Shown here: one piece after another, positions 54,450 through 64,000 of the stretch | Numbering within the stretch: the stretch's first letter is position 1 | Layout of the letters: each line of letters begins with the position of its first letter | DNA from: Liopterus haemorrhoidalis | Taxonomy: Eukaryota > Arthropoda > Insecta > Coleoptera > Dytiscidae | Assembly: GCA_963971575.1 (NCBI GenBank) | Contig: OZ020625.1 | Span: forward strand, 24,949,253-25,013,252 | DNA length: 64,000 nt | Direction of reading: 5' to 3' | The notes under the pieces: generated by a model | Database searches by the model: none | Told to the model about the DNA's origin: nothing | The model's input: the letters and a program-made list of their open reading frames with translations, nothing else | Program-made: the position numbers and the translations under genes

Positions 54450-54965
54450 ACCGACCGCCAACATATATAAGGAGGGTATTGTGATCATACCGATTTTGAC
54501 ATTTCGATATTTCGATGGATCTCCACGAATTGAGGTCCCTACATAACGTTTTGACTATTTTTCGCATGATATCTGTCGGTCTGTCTGTCTGTATGTATGG
54601 CTGTCTGTCTGTCTGTCTGTCTATCTGTCTGTTTGTCTGTCTGTCTGTCGGTCAGTGTACACGTGCAGACCAAATTCGGCTAAAATGATTTTTATGAAAC
54701 TTCATATTTAAGCTTTTGACCTCAATGGGACGAGTTGATCAACTTTTGGTAAAAATCGGTTAACTAAAAATGGGAGTTTACTCGTGTCGGTTTTAAGATT
54801 TTTGCGAATATTTTGCAACAGAAAAATATTTCGAATAAAAATATTTAACAAAAGTTGCTATAAAAGCAATAAGCAATAACTTTTATTTGAGACATTTTTT
54901 GATAAGCAGCATAAATTAAATAAGTACTTTGTGATGGCGGTCGGTCCTGTGGTGGCCACAGTTGA
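54450..54965 (+). mobile_element. HINE family 2, copy 5
   Basis: ACCGACCGCCAACATATATA start, (GTCT)n at about 54577-54655, 3' TGGCGGTCGGTCC and GTGGCCACAG. 14 bp from the inverted copy. Confidence 0.8.
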
Positions 54966-55315
54966 TTTTTTTAAACTATGTTTATTTTGGGATGCTTCAA
55001 CTGCTTGTTTATTTACATCCCGTGACAATATTTACATTGTACTACATTAATTACATATTATGACAAATTACATTACATAGATTATATTAAATGTACTAAA
55101 CAGTTTAGTGGTACTAAACTGTTTATATTTTGTTGAGCAAATTAGTGTCTTTTAGGAACGACGACATTTTATAATATAAAGTAGTACTCTCGAGTCGAAT
55201 TTAGCTCCTAAAATGCTTCAAATGCTTGAAAACAATTATATGCTTTTTAATTTGAGACTAAAATTATTTTTGGCTATTATATCTTTTTTCCAATTTTATA
55301 CTTTTCCAGGTGAAG

Positions 55316-55488
55316 ATGCAGATGCCTTTCTATCCCACATTTTTGTTATGTTTGGTCACATATGTACAATCCGAGTATCACTCTTCTACATCGTCTCTTA
55401 TGGAAGTCCTAGATACAGAAGGAGAACTACTAGACAATCTGAAATCTTACATGAACTCCTATGAAGACAAAATTGATCTTCTACAAGG
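55316..55488 (+). CDS. P4HA: P4HA coding exon 1 (signal peptide)
   Basis: An acceptor (TTATACTTTTCCAG) six bases before the ATG implies an upstream noncoding exon. Encodes signal peptide then SLMEVLDTEGELLDNLKSYM, typical of the mature N-terminus. Donor GTAAGG at 55489, phase 2. Confidence 0.88.
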
Positions 55489-58400
55489 GTAAGGAAAGAA
55501 ACAACGTTGTTTGTCAAAACAGCCAAAGCAATTTCTTATAAGATAATAAGATAATTTTATTTCACCAATTTTTGGTACAGTCATATGATTCATAAAATTC
55601 GTGGTACAACCAAATAGTACAAGTAATATATAAATTGTAGTTTACAAAAAGCACTCAGAATACATTCAAAATGTCAAAAAAATGTCATCTGATCACAGCA
55701 GTAGTATCTGTAGTACACCCACATGGTATAAGTAAATAAACAGTTTTATGTTACACAATAGTCAGAATACAAGTTAGAGTAATACAAATGACAAAAAAAT
55801 GCCTTTTACAAAATAATTACAAAATATTGACAGCAGTATCTGTTAGATATTCATTTATATCGTAGTAACTTTTTACCGACCGCCAACATTTATAAGGGAG
55901 GTATTGTGATCATACCGATTATGACATTTCGAGATTTTGATGGATCTCCACGAATTGAGGTCCCTACATAACGTTTTGACTATTTTTAGCATGATGTCTG
56001 TTTGTCGGTCTGTCTGTCAGTCCGTCCGTCTGTCTGTCTGTCTGTCCGTCTGTCTGTCCGTCTGTCCGTCTGTGTACACGTGCCGAGCAAAATCGGCTGA
56101 AAATATTTTTATGAAACTTCATATTTAAGCTTCTGCCATCAATGACACAAGTTGATCAACTTTTGGTAAAAATCGGTTGACAAAAATGGGAGTTTACTCG
56201 TGTCGATTTTAAGTTTTTTGTGAATATTTCAAAACAGAAAAATATTTCGAAAAAAAATATTAAATAAAAGTTGCTATAAAAGCAATAACTAATAACTTTT
56301 ATTTGAGACGTTTTTTGATAAAACGAAAAATTTCGAATAATTTTTGTAAAATTTTTCGAAATTTTTTCCAAGTCTCAATTTTTTCATACTTACCATATAT
56401 GTAACGTTTCCATGGTCATGATAAATAATATCTGTTAGAAAATATTTAGCCAAGAATTTGGAAGAATTGGAAAGATATTTCTACTCTGCTGCTAGAATGT
56501 ATTTTATATAAGTACTTTACGATGGCGCTCGGTCCTGTGGTGGCCACAGTTGATTTTTGTATTAACAATTTTTACCGACCGTCAACATATACAGGGTGTT
56601 TGTTTGAAACAGGGCACCCCGAAAATCTCCTTTATTTGTAAAGATACAAAAAATCTTCAGAACAAAAGTTAAACTAGACAAAAAGGCCCATCTAAAGGTT
56701 ACTATAAGAATTCTGAGGCATTTCCGGTTTCACCGGAAATGATGTCAACTTTTGATCTAGCATAGAGAATCGATAATTTTATATTTTTTTCCTAAAAGTA
56801 CATTAAATTAGCTTTACAATGACACCAAAAAGTCATATTTTTATGTTAACCATTTCAAAATGGCGACCATTTATTTACAAAATAATAATCAACATAAGTT
56901 TTACAAAGTTGAACGTAGCAAGCTTTGAAAACAATAAAAAAAGAAACAAAATATCTCTAAAATAAATCTCTTTTTACAATTATTTTACAAAAATGTGAGT
57001 CATGACCAAATAAAAAAAAGGTTCTCCCCTCCAAACTACAAACCCGGAGATTTTGTAACAAAATCTTGCGAACCGGCAAAAAAATCTCACGAACCGATAC
57101 CAGTCCGAGGACCGGCGGTTGGGAAACGCTGCTTTATGGAACAAAAAAAAAAAAAAACAGAATTTTAACAGAGTGTTAAAATTTTACACTTCTGCTATAA
57201 TTTAGTATTCGTTTATGGAACCGAGAATAAGTAATTCATATTGTTATTGATTATTATTAAGTTTTATTTTATAGACACTATGATCATCACCAGGTAGAAC
57301 ACGATCGAGCAATGACAGATCCGACGAAATATGTAGAAAACCCAATAAATGCATACCTCCTTATCAGCAGGTTATGGAAGCAGTGGGATGAATTGGAAGA
57401 ACAATTACAGAATGACTTTCACTGTAAGTCTATGCAAAGTTAGCTACAAATTAAAAAAAATAGAGGTGGGTCCAACGCGAACAAATCTTTCTGACGGCCA
57501 AATGTTTATGCAATAGTGAATATATGCTGGTCCCACTAATGCCCAAGGATACCTCAATCTCACGATAAGTCACATGACCAGGACCGTAACTAGTTTTTTT
57601 CGGGCCCTGTGCAAGATGATGAAATACCCGTATTCACTTTTAAAGAAATCACACATAACCAAGTGAGAGACGCCATCGCCTCACTAAAAAATAACAAAAG
57701 TAAAGACGCCTACGAACTAAGTGCTTTTATTATAAAATATGTTAAGGATTTGTTTATTGATCCGTTGACTAAGATTTTTAATATGTCTTTAAAAACAAAC
57801 ATGTTTCCATCAGTTCTTAAGTTATCAAAAGTTATACCAGTTTTTAAAGGCAAAAGTAAAGATGACTTAAATAACTTCAGACCCATATCCTTAACTCTTT
57901 TTAAAATTCTTAAAATTTTATTGTGGCAGTTACTTGATCATTTTGAAAAGAATAACCTGTTAGATAACAGTCAATTTGGCTTTAGGACTGGCAGATCTAC
58001 AAGTCATGCTATTCTAGATTTCATTGACTTTGTAGCACTAACTCTAGAAAAAAGGTCTCATTGTATGGCAACTTTTTTAGATCTGTCAAAAGCCTTTGAC
58101 TGTGTCCCACATGATATTTTAATCAATAAACTAAATCAATATAACATTAGCCCTGACAGTTTAACACTTTTAAGATCGTATTTAGAAAATAGGAAACAGT
58201 ATGTGTGGGCTAATGGTCAAAAATCTGAAGAGCTATTGATAACATCTGGAGTACCGCAAGGTTCCATTCTTGGTCCGTTACTGTTTTTAATTTACATGAA
58301 TGATCTTCCGATGTATATGAAAAATGCCAAGACTATCTTGTATGCGGATGATACTACATTTTTAAATGGAAATCCTAACTATGAACAGTTAGTTGATTGT

Positions 58401-61400
58401 AATAGATTTATGACAGAATGTAGTACTGAATGGTTTAGTGCTAATAGACTGGCGATCAATGAAACTAAAACACAAAATCTGCTCTTCTCACTCAGGATGT
58501 CATGTGACGATATTAATAAACCGGTAAAGTTCTTGGGAGTTACAATAGGAGCAAACCTCAGCTGGGAGAAACATGTAGAGGTGACTTCCACAAGTTTATG
58601 CAAGGCAATTTTTTGCATTAGAAACCTTAAACTGAAAGTCACTCAAGATGTTCTTCTATGTGCGTATTACTCCTTATTCCAGTCGCACGTTACGTACGCA
58701 TTATTGGTGTGGGGCCATTCGTCACATGCGACCAGAATTTTTGGATTGCAACGTCGTGTTATTAGGATTATCAGTGGTTTAGCCTACAGAGAGGATTGCA
58801 AAAATGCGTTCATTGCTTTGGGTATTCTGACTTTTCCCTGTCTATATATATATTACTGTCTGACTCATGTGCATTTTAATTCAATGGACACCCATCTTCA
58901 AAAGGATGTTCATAATTATAACACAAGGGGTAAAGACTTAATACGTCCCAATTATATAAGACTATCAACAACAAGGTATTCATTAAACTATTTTGCTGTT
59001 AAATTTTATAATGTACTACCAAGTGAGATAAAAAGATTTTCAAATAATAACTTTGCCTCAATGATAAAAGGTTATTTGAAGAACAAGGCATATTATAGTT
59101 TTGATGAATACCTATTGGGTGATTTCAGTGCACTAAGAGAGTAGTCATGAGCCTTTCTTCTCATCATTATTTCTTGACAAATTATTTTTTAAAGACTTTT
59201 ATATATATGTATATATATTTTTTTTTTTAATTGTATTTTTCATTTTTTATTTAATTAACCATGTATACTTATGACGATTGTAAAATATTATAATTTATTG
59301 TTAACATGAATAAATATTATTATTATTATTATTATTATTATAGATATTATAATAGTGTTTAAGGGGGTTGGGCCCCCCTAAAACTAACACTATATAATAC
59401 AAGTGAGGTCTAAAAAAAAGGTCCTCACTTCTAAAATAAAATCCAAATGATAACCTAAAAAAATTCTCATTCAAATACCATTAATATGCCAATATTTTCA
59501 TTTCTCGGGCTCCCCTTCGATCGGGGCCCTGGGCATGTGCCTCTGTTGCCCCTGCCTGGTTACGGCACTGCATATGACGATCTTGCAGTATCACTTCACG
59601 CACAGCATCAATGTTTTCCAGTTGGACGACCTTCACGAAATTCATCCTTAAGCGAACTACGGTCACGATTCAAGTCGGCAAACCATCGATAAACAGTAGT
59701 CCTTGATGGTGCTTTATCGCCAAAAGTTGAATTAAGTTCATCGATGCACTGTTGTTGGGTTAATCCACGTCGAAAGTTGTAAAAAATAATCGCTTTAAAT
59801 GTTCACGATTTAATTCCATTTTTAGCCGAGATGATTTAATTCAAGTTATAGTCGGATTGCTGATAGGTGACTGTTCGTTGCTACAAGTATCGATATACTA
59901 TACTATATGCTTTCTCTGACTATATCATTATAATTATTTGCATACCCATAGTAACGTATAGTGACGCAAGTTGACAACTAACCTTCCAAATTATTTTAAT
60001 AAAAAACAAAGCATTAGAAAGAAACGGAATGATTCGTAGATATCTTTAATAATTAGAGCACGAAAATAAATTCACAGCAGTACTCAAACAAACAAAATTA
60101 TTAATTTTAAGGTAATAATTATAAATAAGGAAAAACTTCGTAAATACTCATACGTAAATTTTGGATTATAATTTGTTGTTTAATTAAATTAAATTTTTAT
60201 GTTTTCCCGTTTATTAAGTACAAAGTAATAAAATATTAAGTAAAAATATATTTATTCATATAATATATTGCTACAAGTTGTATTTAAATGTTTATTTTTA
60301 TTTTTAAAAAATTAGTTACTGTAATTCATGATATCGTCGTCATCTGAACTATCGCTGTCATTTCTTGTATTTATTATTATTGGATTAATATCATGAACAA
60401 TCCTTTCCCTTTCCCACCATTCATTTATTACATTTTCGATTTTTTTAACAGATTTTGTCCAAGTTTCACAACTAATTTGATCACAGGCTACTTGCCACAT
60501 TTTCAAAACTTCGTTATCACTATATCCGTTTTGCCCAATATGTCTATCATAATAATTTTTTGTTATACCCCAAATTAGTTAAATGGGGTTAAACTGGCAG
60601 TGCTAAGGAGGTAATCTTAGTACTTCATGACCATACGTTTGTGTTAATGTATCAATAAAAAAAAACTGGTTCAGATTTTAATTTAATTTGTTTTCTCGTG
60701 ATTTTGTTAGTGAGAAGTTCAGATTTATTACATGTTATAATTCTACGAATTGTTGATTCCGAAATCTTTAAGGCAGCTGCTACTCTTTGACGGACACAAG
60801 ATAGAGAAATATGTGGCCCATTGTTCTCTTTTTCGGAATTAAAATATTCCAGCAGATTTAAAATTAAAGTTTGTGAATTTAATAATTGGCCGCAAGATCT
60901 ATTAATTAATATTATTAACAGACACTGACAGCTAAGACAAATAACAAACAACATTTTTAAAATCGTTGAAAAATGGTAACTAGATTATTATATGAATGCA
61001 CTACTTGATACATACATGTAACAGTCACCTATCAGCAATCCGACTATACTGTAAACAACACAAATAGCGCTCGTACGTCAAAACGTTCTGAGTACGTATA
61101 CCATAAAAAAATTGAAATGTTAGAAGCGTCAGTTGCCAGATGGCAGCACTAGTTTAGCGCAACCCCGAAATATAAGAATAATCCTCGTATTACAATAATT
61201 CTGGGCTCATAAAACAGTTTCCTCTTTAATTTTATTAAAAATTACACATTTTATTTCATTTTCTGAACAAAACTTTGTACATTCCCTTTCAAATAAATTG
61301 TTCACTATATTTCTGAATTAATTTTAGATCAGAGTGTTAAGAATTCAACTGAAAAGTATTCCCTGCCTAAAGAAGAGTTCAAAGGTGCAGCCCAAGCCTT

Positions 61401-63098
61401 GTTCCGATTACAGGATACTTACAACTTAACGATATCTGAATTGGAAAATAACATGTATGGCAATAATTCGCTATATTTAAATGCAAATGACTGTTTAGAG
61501 ATCGGAAAAGTTGCTCTGGACAACAAGGACTATTATCACGGTCGATTATGGGTAACAGAAGCACGCAGAAGATGTGAAATTGAAAAAAATCCTACTGCAG
61601 ATATAGACTGGATTGATATGTATATGGAACAAGCTCGGATTGGTGAGTATCTATACAAGGTGTTTCAAAAGAAATTTTATATTTATTTAGCTTACTGCGT
61701 GAACGCAACGTATCCGAGGGGCGCGGGGGTTATGTCAATCGGTAGCCTGGCTCTTGGGAATTCAGTCGCTATGGAGAGTTTCTCGGGAGCAGACCGCGCG
61801 TTATGCGTGCGAGAGTTTTACAAAAACGGTGATTCGGCGACTGTAGCGCGTAGAAAATTCTGCAGTATTCGAGGTTTTCGCCACTTAAATGATGCGCCAA
61901 GCATTCCTCTCATTCGACATTGGGTTAAAAAATTTGAAGAGACTGGTACAACGCTGGATAAATCAAAATCCGGGCGACCTAGGTTATCAAGAACGGTAGA
62001 AAACGTGGAGAATGTTAATCAGTCTGTTCGTGACGACCCGAACCTTTCAATTCGGAAGCGCGCAAGTGCTTTAAATGTGCATAGATCATCATTACATCGC
62101 ATTATGCACAAAGACCTAAAGCTGCACCCCTACAAAATTCAATTGGTGCAAGAATTAAAGCCCCAAGATGCCAGTCAGAGGCTTAATTTCGTAAATCAGG
62201 TGATTGAGCGATTTTCAACGTTTACCAACATTTTGTTTTCGGATGAAGCTCATTTTCATCTTAATGGCCACGTAAATAAGCAGAACTGCCGCTACTGGTG
62301 TGCATGGAATCCAAAACGCAAACATCAGAAACCCCTACATTCGCCTAAAGTGACCGTATGGGCTGCATGTCGGCGCGAGGAATTATCGGCCCTTACTTTT
62401 TTGAGGACGAAAGGGGGCGTGCAGTTACAGTGAATTCAGAGCGTTATGTGGAGATGTTAGACAACTTCTTGGTACCTGAACTGCAAAACTTTCCTGGCTA
62501 TAACCAAAGAACATGGTTCCAACAAGACGGAGCAACTTCACACACGTCCAATATGTCTCTGCCACGTGTTCGTGAAATTTTCTCAGGCAAATTGATCTCC
62601 CGGAGAGGTGACATAAATTGGCCTCCACGCAGTCCAGATTTAACCCCTATGGACTTTTTTCTATGGGGTTATCTTAAATCTAAAGTTTACGCCAATAAAC
62701 CGACTTCACTGGTGCATTTGAAAGAAAATATCCGTCACAAAATGGCAGCCATCCCTGAGTCCACCTGCCGAGACGTCATAAGTAATTTTACTGTTCGATT
62801 AAATGAGTGCCGAGAACGCGAGGGTCTACATTTAGACGATATTATTTTTAAGAAATAAATCCCCAAAAAGTGTATTTTAATAATTAATAAACATTTTTTC
62901 TATATACGGCTTACTTTTTTTTTTAATCGATCCACTAAATATAAAATTTCTTTTGAGACACCTTGTATTAATAAAATTGGAGGATATAAATATAAATTAA
63001 AACTAAAAACTAAAAACTCTATATATATATCTTCCACTATTGTTTCTAATTTTGTTTTAGGGATTGAAGGGGATGACATGATTGAAAATATCAACCAA
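55316..63098 (+). CDS. P4HA: Prolyl 4-hydroxylase alpha subunit, N-terminal part (runs off window)
   Basis: Exons 55316-55488, 57275-57423, 61328-61642 and 63061-63098 join in phase (225 residues) and the last has a donor, so the gene continues beyond 64000. The product is the alpha subunit of the ER enzyme that hydroxylates proline in collagen-like chains, using Fe(II), 2-oxoglutarate and ascorbate with protein disulfide isomerase as beta subunit. Seen here: a signal peptide (MQMPFYPTFLLCLVTYVQS), the P4Ha N-terminal coiled-coil region (NPINAYLLISRLWKQWDELE), and the region containing ALFRLQDTYNLTISELE, LNANDCLEIGKVALD and DYYHGRLWVTEA, which in this family leads into the peptide-binding TPR domain. 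The catalytic double-stranded beta-helix lies outside the window. Confidence 0.93.
55873..56552 (+). mobile_element. HINE family 2, copy 6 (P4HA intron 1)
   Basis: Complete: ACCGACCGCCAACATTTATA, (GTCY)n at about 55998-56072, 3' GATGGCGCTCGGTCCTGTGG and hairpin. Confidence 0.85.
56584..56963. mobile_element. Half-copy of the CAGGGTGTTTG element
   Basis: One arm of 14128-14875, starting CAGGGTGTTTGTTTGAAAC and ending ATATCTCTAAAATAAA. A short HINE-2 start (TTACCGACCGTCAACATA) precedes it. Confidence 0.75.
56990..57131. mobile_element. hAT MITE terminus fragment
   Basis: Ends GGCGGTTGGGAAACGCTG with GAACCGGCAAAA and GAGGACCGG motifs; other end not found. Confidence 0.4.
57275..57423 (+). CDS. 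P4HA: P4HA exon 2
   Basis: Acceptor TTATTTTATAG, donor GTAAGT. Encodes HYDHHQVEHDRAM, DPTKYVENPINAYLLISRLW and LEEQLQNDFH, the P4Ha_N helical domain. Confidence 0.92.
57579..59570. mobile_element. hAT-like MITE containing a LINE
   Basis: Ends CAGGACCGTAACTAG and CTGGTTACGGCACTG, with inner GGGCCCTG motifs, flanked by CACATGAC / CATATGAC (57571-57578, 59571-59578; 7 of 8 match). The duplication falls inside the mariner transposase frame. Confidence 0.7.
57612..59345 (+). mobile_element. Jockey-type LINE (RT), 5' truncated
   Basis: The 511-codon frame to 59144 spans the reverse transcriptase and C-terminus: [77 protein letters not shown]. 3' (ATT)n tail at about 59316-59340. Related to, but clearly diverged from, the LINE at 37350-41070. 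Endonuclease absent. Confidence 0.9.
59849..61046 (-). pseudogene. IS630/Tc1/mariner-type element, internally deleted
   Basis: TIR TAGTCGGATTGCTGATAGGT / complement, TA at 59847-59848 and 61047-61048. The - strand encodes an N-terminal helix-turn-helix (60954-60652: ISLSCVRQRVAAALKISEST) and, after a deletion, the C-terminus (YGHEVLRLPP, HCQFNPI, LIWGITKNYYDRHIGQ, KMWQVACDQIS) to 60312. TAA stands where the catalytic Glu of NPIE is expected, and TAG replaces Tyr of PPY. Confidence 0.8.
61328..61642 (+). CDS. P4HA: P4HA exon 3
   Basis: Acceptor AATTTTAG, donor GTGAGT at 61643. Encodes LPKEEFKGAAQALFRLQDTY, CLEIGKVALD and a segment ending DMYMEQARI. The frame stays open through the donor into the DD41D transposon 13 bp downstream. 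Confidence 0.93.
61656..62965 (+). mobile_element. DD41D Tc1/mariner element, copy 4 (one frameshift)
   Basis: TA at 61654-61655 and 62966-62967. All three Asp motifs are readable; a 1-nt deletion near 62366 splits the transposase into overlapping frames ending at 62433 and 62858. Only 13 bp past the P4HA exon 3 border, in the same orientation. Confidence 0.92.
63061..63098 (+). CDS. P4HA: P4HA exon 4 (short)
   Basis: 38-nt exon, acceptor TTTGTTTTAG, donor GTAAGT, phase-consistent: GIEGDDMIENINQ. Very short, supported by phase and position only. Confidence 0.7.
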
Positions 63099-64000
63099 GT
63101 AAGTAAATTTATTTTCGGCTACTTTAGAACTGTCTCATTTACTATGAAATCAACATAATTCCGTTTGTTAGGCCGCGAACATACAGAAAGCTGGTAAATC
63201 AGTAGAGCCCTGCAAATCCGCGGATATCCGCAACTTTTCTGCGGATGCGGATAAATTGTCATTTAAATCATGTGGATGCGGATAAAATTTCATATCCGCT
63301 TATCCGCAATATCCGCGTGTACATTAAATTTTCGGTTACTTTCGGGGAAACACGCGATTGTGTTCTGACTACGCCATCCACGGTTATCTTCGGTTGTCTG
63401 TACACACATGTGATATTTTGTAGCATTCTATCTCACTTTATGTTATTGTTATTAAGACAACTGTCCATGCTCGAGATTGTGTTGGGACAATCAACATAAC
63501 TTTTTTATTATTGAATATAGAAAATAATATTTTGGACATAAGTTGCTTGGTACACTTTCGATGTAATTCTTCCTACCTCTGCTCTAATTCTGGCTTTTAA
63601 ATCTAATATACGCTTTTTTTAAATAAAACTGATTAGTAAGTTTTATTTAAATACTAAAATTAACCTATATACCTTGTTCCTCTTCCGCTGATTCCAAAAA
63701 TTGAAAATGACAAAAATTGAAAACTGATTCATGTTGCTATTTGAAAAAATATGAAGCACCTTCTAACAAGTAACTTATAAAAAAAAATTTTAAAAAATTT
63801 GTAGAAATTAAACAAAAATTATTAATGAGAACCAATAAATTATTAATGAGAAGTGTGGTGCTGTTTATTTTTTACTAATAATTTCAGATTAGGAGAAAAC
63901 GATAATAGCTTTATCCTTAAATCCGGTTCTACTTTCAATCGGTTTCGAAAAATACCTAGGTTTCGCGAGTTTTTATGCGACCCGGCATTTCGCTTACCGA
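63099..64000. other. P4HA intron with hAT terminus at 63206-63320
   Basis: AGAGCCCTGCAAATCCGCGG followed by repeated GCGGATA motifs matches a widespread hAT terminus. No further P4HA exon found before 64000; 63940-64000 (TTTCGCGAG, GCGACCCGGC) may be another hAT end. Confidence 0.45.

Larger units (their letters stand above)
57460..61187 (-). pseudogene. Mariner (DD34D-type) N-terminal half, twice interrupted
   Basis: The - strand from 61187 (TIR CGAGGATTATTC) leads to a transposase start at 59818 (MELNREHLK, then IIFYNFRRGLTQQQCIDELN, TTVYRWFADLNRDRSSLKDE, FREGRPTGK), continuing after the 57579-59570 insertion as RHVTYREIEVSLGISGTSIY and ICSRW, then lost at about 57460. Frameshifts present. 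The C-terminal catalytic part is absent. Confidence 0.8.

Overview
The window looks like a piece of a large, transposon-rich insect nuclear genome. The evidence is spliced host genes with GT-AG introns, an AT-rich background, typical arthropod mobile elements (mariner, a DD41D Tc1/mariner family, PIF/Harbinger, hAT MITEs, Jockey-type LINEs, a Penelope-like element) and two abundant repeats built around (GTCY)n microsatellites. Those two repeats match the published Helentron-associated (HINE/DINE-1-like) architecture. A beetle-like genome is a guess. No searches were run; every boundary was read by eye.

Three host genes can be reconstructed. (1) 7336-13294, + strand: a three-exon gene for a predicted secreted protein of 220 residues with no recognised family. 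(2) 17833-48888, - strand: a complete 13-exon classical calpain of 706 residues with Cys/His/Asn catalytic residues, the acidic loop of the C2-like domain and a penta-EF-hand tail. All splice phases agree from start to stop. (3) 55316 to beyond the window end, + strand: the first four coding exons (225 residues) of the prolyl 4-hydroxylase alpha subunit, with signal peptide, N-terminal dimerisation domain and start of the peptide-binding region. Calpain and P4HA are divergently oriented, their first coding exons about 6.4 kb apart.

Layout: 1-7.3 kb holds degenerate ~165-bp satellite repeats, HINEs, a truncated mariner and a LINE tail. 7.3-13.3 kb is the secreted-protein gene with MITEs, a 71-bp-arm hairpin and a THAP fragment in its introns. 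13.4-17.8 kb holds a HINE with a nested MITE, a Harbinger element with a nested hAT MITE, and a hAT MITE that abuts the calpain stop codon. 17.8-48.9 kb is calpain; its introns carry an 11-unit 121-bp minisatellite, two DD41D copies, three mariner-type elements, several Harbinger elements and a 5-kb nested hAT/HINE/LINE block. 49-55 kb is intergenic (Penelope-like fragment, DD41D copy, a head-to-head HINE pair). 55.3-64 kb is P4HA with a four-element nest in intron 2 and a DD41D copy in intron 3.

The most unusual signal is in HINE family 1. Five of six long copies carry, at the same internal position, a 70-95 bp tRNA-like block with recognisable A-box and B-box motifs, but the block sequence differs from copy to copy; the sixth copy lacks it. 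Other points of interest are transposons within about 10 bp of splice donors, an in-frame P4HA-exon/transposase read-through ORF, and several nested insertions whose exact target duplications let the order of events be read.
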